DNA of 64,000 nucleotides. It comes from Paraflavitalea pollutisoli (GTDB taxonomy: Bacteria; Bacteroidota; Bacteroidia; Chitinophagales; Chitinophagaceae). Position numbers and translations under genes: made by a program. Below the pieces are notes generated by a model, which ran no database searches, was not told where the DNA came from, and saw only the letters and a list, made by a program, of their open reading frames with translations. Position 1 is the stretch's first letter, and the number at the start of each line of letters is the position of its first letter. Positions 44,671 to 54,841 of this stretch are shown in pieces. The DNA is taken from assembly GCF_029360705.1 (NCBI RefSeq), contig NZ_JARKMX010000014.1, forward strand, positions 496,001 through 560,000, given 5' to 3'.

Positions 44671-46101
44671 TTACCGGTTCCCGTTCACGGGTTGTAAAGG
44701 TTTACCGTTCAGTAATATTTTGCCGAGGTAGAAGACTGTCCTGTCATAGCGGCCGGGGTTGGCCGTAATATCCTGTAGTTGCTTTTCACCCAGTATAGCC
44801 CGCTTATCAGCCTTATCCGCAGAGATGCGCACCGTAACCGTATGTTCACCCGGCGCGAGCCGGATGCAGTCAAACTGGCCCCGGTAGCGGTTATTACAGA
44901 AGCTGTTAAACCGATTAAGGTATGCAGTCCCACCATCTCTGATGGCGGACACCCTTGTACCTGGCAGTACGCCCGATATCTGCACCGGACGACCATCCAC
45001 TTCAATTGCCAATTGACCCACTTCAGGGCCACCGATATCGAAGAAGCCAAAGAGGTCGCCGGAGAACCGGAACGTAAATCCAGCGCCGGGTCGTTCTCCT
45101 TTCAAGAGGTAAGGGAACCAACCTTTGAAAGAGTTTAGATAGCTACTGTCTGCCGGATCGATCTTTTGCCAGTCCCCTTCAAACCGGGCAATGGATTCCG
45201 GGGCATACATGCCGGCGGCTTCCCAGTTACCGGCGATTACCGGAACAGGCAATCCATGTTGCAACTGCCCGGCAGTAGATTGCATGCGCTGCATACTGCG
45301 CGCAATAGCGCCTGCATAGAGATCGCCGCCTGCTGACAACGGATGGATCCCATCCACCGAAAAAATCGTTTTTCCCGGTATGGACCGACTATCCGATTTC
45401 CAGACCAGCTTATCTTCCTGCTCCAGCATAGCTGGCTGCATACCCAAATGAATAGCCGGTATGCCGTAGTGTGCTGCAATCGAATCAAAACCAGCTATAT
45501 TATCCGGCACTTTACCGGCTGCGTAGAACGCAGTCTGCCCATTGAACAATGTATAGAGCAGGCAGATGTCGATGGTGGGATCTTCACGGCGGATCTGCCG
45601 GATCATACCTTCCAGTCCATCCCGGTAAGCGCCATTTACCGCAAATTCGATAAACACCAGGTCGGGCCGGTATTGCAGCAACTGTTCCCACAACCGGCAG
45701 GCACCCAAATCTGTGCCGGTACCCGACACGCCTGCATTGATCGCCTTCATAGGTGTGCGCGGATACATCGACTGGATAAACCGGGCACTACCGGCCCGAT
45801 AGCCCTGCACCGCCTGGGTGATGCTGCCACCGATATAGCCGATGGTCACTGCTTTCCCGGCAGCTGCCTTCTTAAAAAAATTAGGTAGTCCATCACGTAC
45901 GGTACATTCCTGTACATTATCGAACGGCAATGGCGTTATCACCCGCACTTCCCTGGCACCGGGGTCAAAGAACAAGGGCGAAGCGCCGGATTGCGAGGCC
46001 GCAATCAATTTATCCCTGCTTTCATCGCTGGTCTTATTCACCTGTGCGCAGGCAACGCTGCCCATCACTAATATAGCCATTATGGAACAACAGATCCGCA
46101 T
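44671..46101 (-). CDS. SGNH/GDSL hydrolase (probable carbohydrate esterase)
   Basis: 476-aa exported esterase-like protein: signal peptide 1-19 (ending VACAQ). An SGNH domain (about 65-275) has block I GYIGGSITQ with nucleophile Ser93, block II NAGVSGTGTD (Gly127), block III EFAVNG with Asn156, and block V VDGIHP with Asp250 and His253. The C-terminal half (about 290-470) is beta-rich, possibly a carbohydrate-binding jelly roll. In a PUL such enzymes usually remove acetyl or other ester groups so that glycosidases can act. It starts 9 bp after the 1133-aa protein gene and is the last gene of the susC-led unit, just before the second operator. Confidence 0.88.
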   Translation of the reverse strand: MRICCSIMAILVMGSVACAQVNKTSDESRDKLIAASQSGASPLFFDPGAREVRVITPLPFDNVQECTVRDGLPNFFKKAAAGKAVTIGYIGGSITQAVQGYRAGSARFIQSMYPRTPMKAINAGVSGTGTDLGACRLWEQLLQYRPDLVFIEFAVNGAYRDGLEGMIRQIRREDPTIDICLLYTLFNGQTAFYAAGKVPDNIAGFDSIAAHYGIPAIHLGMQPAMLEQEDKLVWKSDSRSIPGKTIFSVDGIHPLSAGGDLYAGAIARSMQRMQSTAGQLQHGLPVPVIAGNWEAAGMYAPESIARFEGDWQKIDPADSSYLNSFKGWFPYLLKGERPGAGFTFRFSGDLFGFFDIGGPEVGQLAIEVDGRPVQISGVLPGTRVSAIRDGGTAYLNRFNSFCNNRYRGQFDCIRLAPGEHTVTVRISADKADKRAILGEKQLQDITANPGRYDRTVFYLGKILLNGKPLQPVNGNR

Positions 46102-46110
46102 AAGTATAGT

Positions 46111-49100
46111 CTATTCAAATTGTATGTTGGTGGTCGTTAGTTTTCCATCACTGCCCTTTAACTGCAGTTTCCCTGTCAGCGGTTTGCCAGCCGGCAATTT
46201 ATAGACCGACCATTCATACGGGTAACTATCCTTACTCACCTGTGTGCCTGCTAGGGAAAAACTTATACTGGCACCGTCAACAGGTCCCGCTTCCAGGTAA
46301 CCATATATAGAATCCCAGCCAAAAGGCGACCGGATCCTGAACACATAACATTTACCGTAGGGCGCGCCCAGATCGATCACTTGCATGCCGTGCTGAACGG
46401 GTGCCTGCACTGCGGGTTTGTTGGTTGCCTTCAATGGAACCGATAAGGCCACCATTCCTTTGGCCGGCACGGATATTTCCATGGCGCGGTTCTTCAATGG
46501 AATAGGCTCTTGTTTACTGCCATCAACGTGTTGCAATACCGCAGGGCCCGTAGCTGCCACAGGCACTTCCACGCCAAGCGAGATATCCGCCGTTTGTCGC
46601 TCCGCCCCTTCATTCATCACCAGTATCCAGAAACGATCATCGGATATAGCCGTTACATAATTAAAGCCAGGTCGGTCAATCGTCACAAGGCCACGTTTCA
46701 TCCAGAGACTGGCAGCCTGGTCACCAAACACCGTTCCCTTGCCGGCACCAAAAGCCCTGTTGTTGAACCACACGAATCCATCCTGCTTACCGAAGGGGAA
46801 TTGCACTTTTCCATTCGACCGCGTGATCGCTTCCGTAATGAGGTAATCAAGGGTGAATGCCAGGTGCGGCGGAATATGGTGGTAATAGATCGAGCTTACA
46901 TCTGGTCCTTTATACGGAAAGTCTTTGGAGTGCGTAATATCTGTAAAGCCGGAAGCATAATACCCAGGATAGGTCGAGAAACGTCCTATAACTGCGTTTC
47001 GTGCATAGGTGAGGAAGATCTTTTGCTGACTGTACTGGTGCAGCCTTAACAGGTGCGGTGCCCAACTGCTCATGAAGACAGGCCTTACGGTTTTACCCGC
47101 ATCGAAATACGTGAAAGGCTGTTCAAAGCCCAGGCCTACCGGCGACACCAGCCATTGCGGCACCTGCTTTTCCGGCGCATCGCCCTTCACCCGGGGAAAG
47201 CCCAGGCGGTATCTTTTATCGCCTTTCCACCACAAGGTAGTATTGCCTTCGTATTGATTGCCCGGGTGAATAACCTGCAGGGTATCCTTTACCTGGGGAT
47301 ACGAGCGTATACCCGCCACGGTGTGATAGGCAGATGATTCGGCGGCCTCCAGAAATCTTTTCTCCTGCGTCGCCTCATAAATGTCGATCATGTCCCACCA
47401 ATAGGCATAAAAAGAAGTATTGTAGAAAGGTTCTCTCGACAGTGGCTTCGTAATGGCCCCATTAACCTGTAATGCAATAAACCGGTCTGCACTCACCTTC
47501 GCTTTATTGAGCCACTGCTGGTCACCGGTAAGCCGCCAGGCGGCCAGTTCCTGCGTGTAGGTCGGCACTTCCACGGAGTACCCTTTTGCAGGCCGTATCG
47601 CTCCACCTGGCAAAGCGATCTCCCTTAACCAGGGGTTTGCCTCACCCAGCAAACGATTCAACCCTTCGTAGTAGTTGGTGGTAAATTGTGATCCAAAGGG
47701 ACTCAGTTGTAGAGACTTTTTATCACTGTTGAATGGGGTGCCGGACACCGCTTTAGCCCAGCGAAATCCACTGCGCGATAAGGTATATTCAATGGTAGGC
47801 AAAGCGCGTTTGAGGTAGAAGTCTTCGTCTTTGGTCATCACTGCCACCGATACCAGGGTGAGTGGCGAAGCATGTACCACCGTCGGCACAACAGCAGGAT
47901 TGGCCTCGATATCATAAAAGCCTTTCAGTCCCGCATCCCAACCTGCCGCCGAATCGTTCTTCATCAGCTCCACCATATTGAAAGCTGTTTCCGTCAGCGA
48001 AGTATTATCCTGTTTACGATAATCAGTCACGCGGTAGATGCTGTCCGATACATAGGTCAACACCTCGTTCCATCCTGTGGCGAAAGCACCGATGGCAAAC
48101 TCCCGCTTTAAAATACTTCCCGCCGTCAGTTTAGAATCCGGCTGACCAAGGATGGGTGAAAAGGCTACTGGCTGCACGCGGTTGCTTTCATTTTTTACGG
48201 TAAACCCAAGGGGGCCGTTGGCACTGCCCCAGTCATTGGGCGCAAAGCTGCGCGCCAGGCCGCTGGCAAACGTGCTGACTAGTCCCCATTCAGTTCTCAT
48301 CTCGGCAATCGACACCGGCTGCGGCATCATCCCGGATGGTACCATCACCGGTTGAGGAGACAAGCGCTGGTACTGGAACATGGGTGGCAACAATATATTG
48401 GTGGCGCTATCGGCTGCTATGCTTTGGAAGGCAGCCAGCCCCATACTGTAATAACCAGCAAGCTGTGGTTTATATTGCAGGTTCACTTCCACATGTCTCG
48501 CCCCGGGCGCCAATGACCAGGTACCTGTCAGAATCGGTTCCCCGGCCACGGTATAGTTTACTTCGATCGTTTGTGCATTCAACTGCTTTGCCGCCACCGG
48601 TATGGCTTCCGTCACCTGACCGGCAAAGAAAGGATTGAGGATAACATCCGTTTCCAGGATGGAGTATTTATGGCCGTTATTCTCAAATGAGGTGAGTCCG
48701 GTACTACCATTCCAGGAGGGAAAGAAATTGCCAAAGCCGAGCTGCGGATCGTCGGCCCGAATGATATACACTTTATGGTCTTCCCGCTTCGCATCCATAC
48801 TGCCCCACTTACCTTGTATGCGGATATCCGTTTTAGCCACCAGCCGTTTTGTTTCGCTGCCCGTTGCCGGCATGAACCGTACGCGCACCTCATCGTTTTG
48901 GATCGATGCTACAGGTGGTCGCACACCGCTGGCCAGTGCCGCAGATAGCTGGGGAAATTGCACCGGTGTTGGCTGCACGACCACCGGCTTCACCCGCAGA
49001 CTCGTCAGTGTCGATAGCGGCTGCGCATTGGGATCAAAACCATCGGCCGCTGAGAGGATGATCGCATCACAGCGTCCGAAATTACCCCGGCTGTCATTGA

Positions 49101-49512
49101 GCCTGAGCACTGCATTGCCTGCCGGCAATGTCACCGTTCCTGCTTGCTCCCAATAGAATCCCGGTTTACCATGCCTGCCCGATTCCTCTGGCATAATTTG
49201 ATCGTTCACCGAAAGCCTGAACAACCTGGTGCCTGGCCGGTCGTTTGGATAATCGGCCGCCCGAACCCATACCTGGTAATTGCCTGCCTGTTTCACAGCT
49301 ACTACAGTCAATGCATCGACCGCTTTGGTCTTGCCAGACATAACACGCAGAATACTGTTGTTGAAAAATCCTTTACCTCCCTCCCGCTCTACCACCCAGC
49401 CACCTTTGAACTGGAAGTCTTCTGCTTCAATGAGGTATTGAGCCTGTTGGCCACGGGCTATGGCAGCGCCCAACAAGCAACTGATGAAGAACAAAACACG
49501 CAGGTTTTGCAT
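46111..49512 (-). CDS. Large exported protein with N-terminal carbohydrate-binding-like domain, unclassified (paralogue 2 of 3)
   Basis: 1133-aa exported protein, largest of three paralogues. A signal peptide (1-21) is followed by a CBM-like beta-sandwich at about 24-160, recognisable by YLIEAEDFQFKGGW, AGNYQVWVRA and LRLNDSRGNFGRCDAIILS. A beta-rich segment (about 190-530) precedes helical hairpins (about 590-900; LAAWRLTGDQQWLNKAKVSA and MIDIYEATQEKRFLEAAESS). The core shared with the other two is WAPHLLRLHQYS, ARNAVIGRFSTYPGYY and LDYLITEAITRSNGKVQFP (about 886-905). A beta C-terminus ends the protein. The family is not known to me; the layout suggests a polysaccharide lyase or glycosidase. 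The genes on both sides are 33 and 9 bp away. Confidence 0.8.
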   Translation of the reverse strand: MQNLRVLFFISCLLGAAIARGQQAQYLIEAEDFQFKGGWVVEREGGKGFFNNSILRVMSGKTKAVDALTVVAVKQAGNYQVWVRAADYPNDRPGTRLFRLSVNDQIMPEESGRHGKPGFYWEQAGTVTLPAGNAVLRLNDSRGNFGRCDAIILSAADGFDPNAQPLSTLTSLRVKPVVVQPTPVQFPQLSAALASGVRPPVASIQNDEVRVRFMPATGSETKRLVAKTDIRIQGKWGSMDAKREDHKVYIIRADDPQLGFGNFFPSWNGSTGLTSFENNGHKYSILETDVILNPFFAGQVTEAIPVAAKQLNAQTIEVNYTVAGEPILTGTWSLAPGARHVEVNLQYKPQLAGYYSMGLAAFQSIAADSATNILLPPMFQYQRLSPQPVMVPSGMMPQPVSIAEMRTEWGLVSTFASGLARSFAPNDWGSANGPLGFTVKNESNRVQPVAFSPILGQPDSKLTAGSILKREFAIGAFATGWNEVLTYVSDSIYRVTDYRKQDNTSLTETAFNMVELMKNDSAAGWDAGLKGFYDIEANPAVVPTVVHASPLTLVSVAVMTKDEDFYLKRALPTIEYTLSRSGFRWAKAVSGTPFNSDKKSLQLSPFGSQFTTNYYEGLNRLLGEANPWLREIALPGGAIRPAKGYSVEVPTYTQELAAWRLTGDQQWLNKAKVSADRFIALQVNGAITKPLSREPFYNTSFYAYWWDMIDIYEATQEKRFLEAAESSAYHTVAGIRSYPQVKDTLQVIHPGNQYEGNTTLWWKGDKRYRLGFPRVKGDAPEKQVPQWLVSPVGLGFEQPFTYFDAGKTVRPVFMSSWAPHLLRLHQYSQQKIFLTYARNAVIGRFSTYPGYYASGFTDITHSKDFPYKGPDVSSIYYHHIPPHLAFTLDYLITEAITRSNGKVQFPFGKQDGFVWFNNRAFGAGKGTVFGDQAASLWMKRGLVTIDRPGFNYVTAISDDRFWILVMNEGAERQTADISLGVEVPVAATGPAVLQHVDGSKQEPIPLKNRAMEISVPAKGMVALSVPLKATNKPAVQAPVQHGMQVIDLGAPYGKCYVFRIRSPFGWDSIYGYLEAGPVDGASISFSLAGTQVSKDSYPYEWSVYKLPAGKPLTGKLQLKGSDGKLTTTNIQFE

Positions 49513-49545
49513 AATACAATTTTGAAGGGTTTTCTACTACACGGA

Positions 49546-52158
49546 TCACCAGGCGATCTCGATCACCTGCATACCATAAGCGGGGATGGACAGCTTCCAT
49601 CGGTCACCGGTTGGCAACGTTGATCGCCGGCCATCGGCATCCCGCAGGTGAACTGCCCCGTGACGGATACGGTCGTTATTCAGTATCTTATTGTAATCGA
49701 CGGTTATCGTTGTTGCCAGTAGATCGTCATCATTATTCAGCAACAGCAAGAAGAGTTTTCGTTGCGTCGTATCGATGGCACCGAAATAGTCCAGATAGGG
49801 GCTATCTGTCTGCAACATGCCTTGCTTCAGCAGCAAAGATGCTGATTGACCATACACCTTACCAGGCTTGAAGCCATAGCTCTGGTGTGGGCCTACCTTG
49901 GGCGTGATCCATCCGCGAGGGAAACTCACCTGGCCTTTTGAACGCAGCGACGCTTCCGACAGCAGGTAATCCGTGATCCAGCCGATCTGCCACCAGGCGT
50001 GATGCGGATACGGCCCCGCTCCCCGGTTCATGACATCCCAATAGTAAGACGCTACGCTGGTCGACGAGTCGACAAAAGCATCGCGTCCCAACGCTGCGGC
50101 ACGCGCCATTGTCAGGAACAGGGAATCTTGGGTGAGGGAAAACATACGTACGAAAAGCCCGGCATGACTAGCGAGTAATATCGGCCCACGTAAGGTGGCA
50201 GAACCAAAGCTGCCGCCGTGTTCGAAACTGAGGCCCACCTGACTGATCTCCCAATCGCGCCGGGGTACACCGCGTACCGATTTCTGTAATTGGGAAGGTA
50301 TGGGATGCGTATACACACTGGTGGTATACAATTGAGCTGTTCTGATGGCCGCATCCTGGTGACGTTTATCTTTTGTGATAGCGTACAGATCAAGCAAAGC
50401 CTGTGCACTCTGTCCCGTTGCAAAGTCGGGGGCGAACCGCGTATCGCCACACACGCCGGTAAAATGCCCTTTATCGACCGCATGGGTCATAAACCATTCT
50501 GCTCCTTTGATAGCGCCCTGCAGGTATTTTTGATCGCCCAACAATTTATAAGCGATCAACAAACCATAGAAAGTGGGCCGCAGGTCTTCCAGGTCGGTAA
50601 ACATAGGCTGTTGCGTGGCATGATCGTAGGCCACCGCCCAACGGCCTTCGGGGCTCATCCAGTTTAGTAATTTGTCGGCTGCCATCCGCACTTCACGACG
50701 CATGGCTGTATCATTGGGCTCAAACAACAATATATTGCCGGCATCCATCAACACATAATACGTGGTACCGATGGGCTCCACATAAGGTCCCCACTCTTCC
50801 GTAAATTTTTTCTTCGTAGGCAGGTAATATTGACCGGCAGCCGAACCGTAGAAGAAGCCCGCCACCGTATCTTGTTGGGTGAGTTTAAAATTGCGCGCAT
50901 AGGGAAGTCTGGTGGCCTGCAATACCGGATCGCCGGAAATACGGGCCAGCATCCACATCGCGCCATAGTCTGCATTCTTGATGGCAAAGCCATCGCCGCC
51001 ATGCACACCACCGCGGTAATCCTGCGCGCCGATGGTCAGTCCGCGGTATTGTTCGGTCCTCCATTTGGAGGTACTGTCGTCGATCACATACTGGTGCATC
51101 CGTTGAATGCGATCGGTGAGGGAATGACCGGCCTGTTTCAAAGACAAAAAATCCTTTAGCCGGTACACATCATTCGCGGCATGTTTATATACATTGTACC
51201 AATTGTCAGCCTTGATGGTATACCGGAAAGAAAAACGAACAGTATCACCCTTTTTCAGCCAGGATCCTTTTTCACCCAATATGGGATGCCAGGCCATAGG
51301 CGTCAATTGGGCTGCCCTGTTCATAACAGACAATCCCAACTGCCAGGTGTTTTGTGTACTATGGTCCGTCTCCCAGGGGTCGCGGCTGGTGCCGGGTTCC
51401 GGGATAACGGCGAAGGTGATGCCTTGTTTATTGGTAACGAGTGGTGATAATGTACTCGCCGTCCTTTCACGGGTCACTACCGGCAAGGCAGGTATGCCTT
51501 GTCCATATCCATAAGATTTTACCAGGTTCATTTCGATCGCGCTGCCCTGAAAATGTCCGGGCACCATGGCCCAGGCAAGGTCCTTTTCCGCCGTAGTGGC
51601 GAGTGTGGGCGATGCCAGGGAAAAGAAACCATCAGCTTTGGCCTGCAATACAAGGTCGACCAGGATATCGCTGCCGTAGGCAGCATCCATACGCCAGGTG
51701 GCTGTCACCGTTGCCTTGTCCAGTTGCTGACTGAACTGCAACTGCTTGCCCACCTGCTTCATTTGCGCAGGATAGAATCCTGCCGCCTCGCCGGACTTAT
51801 TGAGCGCCACGGGTAGCAAGGTCTGCTTCCAGGGCGGCAGGATATAGCGGTATTGCGGCTCCGGTATATCAATCAGTTTTCCTTGTTCATCATATACTTT
51901 GGCCGGCACCGTATCGGGCCTGGCGGCGGTATACAGGAACATATACTCGCCACTAAGGCCCGGCAGCAATAGCCATTTGTTGCCTTGCTTCACCGCCAGC
52001 TTTTGCAAACGCCACCCTGCCTCAGACTGCTGCCATTCTACCTGCAAAGCAGAAGAGGACAAGCTCGCTTTATCAGCCTTTGTTGGCTGTGCTGCCGCAG
52101 TAACAGAGCACACAACAGCCGTACAAATAGCCACTATATTTTGGGGGAGGATATTCAT
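49546..52158 (-). CDS. Large exported protein, unclassified glycan-active candidate (paralogue 3 of 3)
   Basis: 870-aa exported protein with signal peptide 1-23, a beta-rich N-terminal half (about 35-330) and a helical half (about 340-750). The helical hairpins LLIAYKLLGDQKYLQGAIKGA and LLDLYAITKDKRHQDAAIRTA are toroid-like. Conserved core positions match the other two paralogues: HAGLFVRMFSL, ARAAALGRD and TDYLLSEASLRSKGQVSFP (about 728-746), then GKVYGQSASLLLKQGML. It is the most diverged of the three. Its start codon overlaps the symporter stop (ATGA at 52158-52155), so translation is coupled to sugar import. The enzyme class is unassigned. Confidence 0.8.
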   Translation of the reverse strand: MNILPQNIVAICTAVVCSVTAAAQPTKADKASLSSSALQVEWQQSEAGWRLQKLAVKQGNKWLLLPGLSGEYMFLYTAARPDTVPAKVYDEQGKLIDIPEPQYRYILPPWKQTLLPVALNKSGEAAGFYPAQMKQVGKQLQFSQQLDKATVTATWRMDAAYGSDILVDLVLQAKADGFFSLASPTLATTAEKDLAWAMVPGHFQGSAIEMNLVKSYGYGQGIPALPVVTRERTASTLSPLVTNKQGITFAVIPEPGTSRDPWETDHSTQNTWQLGLSVMNRAAQLTPMAWHPILGEKGSWLKKGDTVRFSFRYTIKADNWYNVYKHAANDVYRLKDFLSLKQAGHSLTDRIQRMHQYVIDDSTSKWRTEQYRGLTIGAQDYRGGVHGGDGFAIKNADYGAMWMLARISGDPVLQATRLPYARNFKLTQQDTVAGFFYGSAAGQYYLPTKKKFTEEWGPYVEPIGTTYYVLMDAGNILLFEPNDTAMRREVRMAADKLLNWMSPEGRWAVAYDHATQQPMFTDLEDLRPTFYGLLIAYKLLGDQKYLQGAIKGAEWFMTHAVDKGHFTGVCGDTRFAPDFATGQSAQALLDLYAITKDKRHQDAAIRTAQLYTTSVYTHPIPSQLQKSVRGVPRRDWEISQVGLSFEHGGSFGSATLRGPILLASHAGLFVRMFSLTQDSLFLTMARAAALGRDAFVDSSTSVASYYWDVMNRGAGPYPHHAWWQIGWITDYLLSEASLRSKGQVSFPRGWITPKVGPHQSYGFKPGKVYGQSASLLLKQGMLQTDSPYLDYFGAIDTTQRKLFLLLLNNDDDLLATTITVDYNKILNNDRIRHGAVHLRDADGRRSTLPTGDRWKLSIPAYGMQVIEIAW

Positions 52159-53897
52159 GCCTGTTCAGATTGAGTATAGGTAGCAGGCGATGGCTTCATG
52201 CCATTGGTATGCTGCGGTATTTTAGCTTTAATGGCTGCGCGGAAGGGAATGATCGCACTCAACAGGATCAACAACGCAATAACGGCCACAAGGCCAGATC
52301 CTGCCGTCGTAAGCAGGCTTAGCGCAAGCAACAGTACCGCAATGAAGGCCAGTGCAAAGGCGATCACCCGCAAGCCGAACCTATTCTGCTTTTTCACCTC
52401 CAGTGCTTCTTCTTCATTCACTTGTTGCGCATTTGCCTTGCGTTGCGCTTTGCCGGTAAGGTAGGCGTCGTATTCCGGGCTTACCTTATTGGCAGAACGC
52501 ATATACCACTCCCAGGCAGCCAGCATCATAAACGGCAGGCCTACACCCAATACCATTTCCGCACCGCGGCTGAGTTTGAAACCTAGGGTCAGCGGCAGGA
52601 TCATTTTAAAGACCAGGTTTACCGCCAGACTAGTCAGGGTGATCGACAAGGTGGCTTTTCCCGTGAGGCGTTTAGAGAACAGTGCCCAGATAGGCGGGGC
52701 CAGCAGCGGACCGCCTGTTATGGCGCCGATGCTCAGCGTAAACTCTACGATGCCGCCGATATACGGAACAATGAGTGCAATGCCGATCATACCCAACCCA
52801 AATAACCAGGAGGAGATCCGCGCCACCCGCATCAATTGACTATCGGAAGCACCGGGATTGATGCTGCCTTTATAAATATCGTTGGTGAATACTGCCGATA
52901 CCACATTCAACGCGGTATTGGCAGATGCAGAGGTTGAGAAATACATGCCCGTCAGGATCAAACCCATAAGGCCCGCAGGCAACACATGTTTGCAGATCAT
53001 CAGGTAGGCATTCTCAGTATCGAGTCCGGTCAATCCCGGATTGATGGTTTTGTACACCATCGGCGGCAACATCCAAAGAATGGGGCTGATCAGGTACAAG
53101 CCTGCAAAAAGAAAAGCCACCTTAGAGGCCGACTTAGGTTTGTCAACACTGGTATAGCGTTGCACAAAAGTCCAGTTACCACCGATATAGAAAATATGGT
53201 AGAGTGCGAAAGCCAGGATAAAACCCCAGGTATATTCACCATTCACTACCTGGAAAAAGCGGTCGGGCGCTTTCTGCAGGAACTGTTCTACGCCACCCGC
53301 CGCATCGAATGCCAATGGCATGATGATAAGGATAGCGGCTGTCAGGATAACGAATTGCAGGATATCGGTGACCATGACCGCCCAAAGTCCCCCCACGGCC
53401 GTATAAGCGATCATGAACAAACCGAGCACAATGGTAGTAGGCAGCAACGGAAAGCCGAGCGAAGACCCTACCAGTTTGGCCACGGAATACAATACAGATC
53501 CCTTGATGAAAAGGGACACCAGCATAAAGATGTAGATATAACTTTTCTGCACCCGCTCCCCCAGCCTTTCACGGATAAATTCGGCAGCCGTGAGGTTGCC
53601 CGTTGCCTTCCACCGGGGCGCCAGGTAAAGCCCTGTAATGAGGCCGCCTATGCACATGGTCCACTGGATGGTAATGGCCACCCAACCATGCTGATAGGCT
53701 ATGGAGCCCCACGCAACGAAAGTGCCGGCAGAAAAAAAGCTCATGAAAAGCGATAAGCCACCGATCGTCCAGGGAACGGCTTCGCCACCGGCAAAAAATG
53801 ACTTCAGGTTCCTGCCGGTACGGGCAAACAGGAACCCGATCAGCATGATGAAGACGGAGAAGACAACGATGACAGCGGTATCGATGGTTGAGTGCAT
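52155..53897 (-). CDS. Sodium:solute symporter (SSS family)
   Basis: 580-aa inner-membrane transporter with about 13-14 TM helices. SSS-family landmarks are FFAGGEAVPWTIGGLSLFMS and FSAGTFVAWGSIAYQ in the first third, with GLWAVMVTDILQFVILTAAI and GLILTGMYFSTSASANTALN further on. A charged loop near 490-520 precedes the last helices. Within the PUL it should import the mono- or disaccharide made in the periplasm, driven by sodium. It lies 27 bp after the DUF5017 gene and overlaps the next gene by 4 bp. Confidence 0.93.
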   Translation of the reverse strand: MHSTIDTAVIVVFSVFIMLIGFLFARTGRNLKSFFAGGEAVPWTIGGLSLFMSFFSAGTFVAWGSIAYQHGWVAITIQWTMCIGGLITGLYLAPRWKATGNLTAAEFIRERLGERVQKSYIYIFMLVSLFIKGSVLYSVAKLVGSSLGFPLLPTTIVLGLFMIAYTAVGGLWAVMVTDILQFVILTAAILIIMPLAFDAAGGVEQFLQKAPDRFFQVVNGEYTWGFILAFALYHIFYIGGNWTFVQRYTSVDKPKSASKVAFLFAGLYLISPILWMLPPMVYKTINPGLTGLDTENAYLMICKHVLPAGLMGLILTGMYFSTSASANTALNVVSAVFTNDIYKGSINPGASDSQLMRVARISSWLFGLGMIGIALIVPYIGGIVEFTLSIGAITGGPLLAPPIWALFSKRLTGKATLSITLTSLAVNLVFKMILPLTLGFKLSRGAEMVLGVGLPFMMLAAWEWYMRSANKVSPEYDAYLTGKAQRKANAQQVNEEEALEVKKQNRFGLRVIAFALAFIAVLLLALSLLTTAGSGLVAVIALLILLSAIIPFRAAIKAKIPQHTNGMKPSPATYTQSEQA

Positions 53898-53924
53898 AGT
53901 GTTGGCGGATATGCTCCAGGGAAT

Positions 53925-54812
53925 TTAGGGAGTTATGGTGATGGTCAGTTCCTTTATGACGCGCGCAGGTGTATTATAATAAGAAGCATTACTGGCTTCA
54001 AACACTACCTTGTATGTTCCTGGTTTGTTGAACAGGTCGGTGGCCGGTGCATAACGTGTGAGATTGGTCGTGATATTCTTGATGGCAATTCCCTTATCCG
54101 GTGTAGCCGTATTGGGATTGAAACTTTTTGACAACACCCAATCATCGTCTGCATTGTTGGCCGTAGCCTGACTCAGCAGCTGCGCGCTCGTAATTGACCA
54201 GTTAGACGCCGGATTCACGAAGCTGACAGACTTCCAGGCCGCGGTAGACATATTGGCCATCGGTGTAACCACACCATCCGGCGCCTGGTTGTCCGCATTG
54301 AAAGTGCGTATCACCCACCGGTTAGGACCAGCCAGGGCGGGTGTTACATACCGGAAGGCGATGGTGGCCGACTTGTTGTTATTGGTAAATTCAGAGAGGT
54401 CGACCGATCCGGATTGTGTCTGGTCCACACCCGAAGACAGTGTGAACCGGCTGGTCACATCCGTCCAGGTAGCCGTTTTCACATTTGTGGTATCGAACAC
54501 CCCATTGAAGTCGTTCGACACGAGCACGGTCATGTTGTTGCGGATGCCAAACTGCTGCCAGGTATTGAACTTTACCAGCAGTTTATTGCCCGTAGAGAAA
54601 GTTCTCTCGCGGAACTCATATACACGACCGGGCGTACCTGGCCAAAACACCATGTTCTGGGGGCTACCGGTGAAATGAAAGATGATCGAGTCGCCCAGTT
54701 TAAACGTTGAGCCGTTAGCCGTGACTTCGAAAGCAGGGGCCTCCACTTCATCGCGCTTGCTGCAGGATCCCAGGAGCAGGCCAGCCAGGGTATATAGAAG
54801 AAGTTTATTCAT
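53925..54812 (-). CDS. DUF5017-type surface lipoprotein, putative glycan-binding
   Basis: 295 aa from the ATG at 54812 (MNKLLLYTLAGLLLGSC, lipobox cysteine at residue 17); a 71-residue in-frame upstream extension is rejected. The mature protein is all-beta. It begins with FEVTANGSTFKLGDSIIFHF and RVYEFRERTF, features of DUF5017, then a galactose-binding-like part with VTPALAGPNRWVIRTFNAD, and ends in a PKD-like strand (PGTYKVVFEASN). Small lipoproteins in this position, directly after susD, commonly act as surface glycan-binding proteins. It lies 29 bp after susD. Confidence 0.8.
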   Translation of the reverse strand: MNKLLLYTLAGLLLGSCSKRDEVEAPAFEVTANGSTFKLGDSIIFHFTGSPQNMVFWPGTPGRVYEFRERTFSTGNKLLVKFNTWQQFGIRNNMTVLVSNDFNGVFDTTNVKTATWTDVTSRFTLSSGVDQTQSGSVDLSEFTNNNKSATIAFRYVTPALAGPNRWVIRTFNADNQAPDGVVTPMANMSTAAWKSVSFVNPASNWSITSAQLLSQATANNADDDWVLSKSFNPNTATPDKGIAIKNITTNLTRYAPATDLFNKPGTYKVVFEASNASYYNTPARVIKELTITITP

Positions 54813-54841
54813 GTCCTTGATATTCGAATGTTGAATAGATA

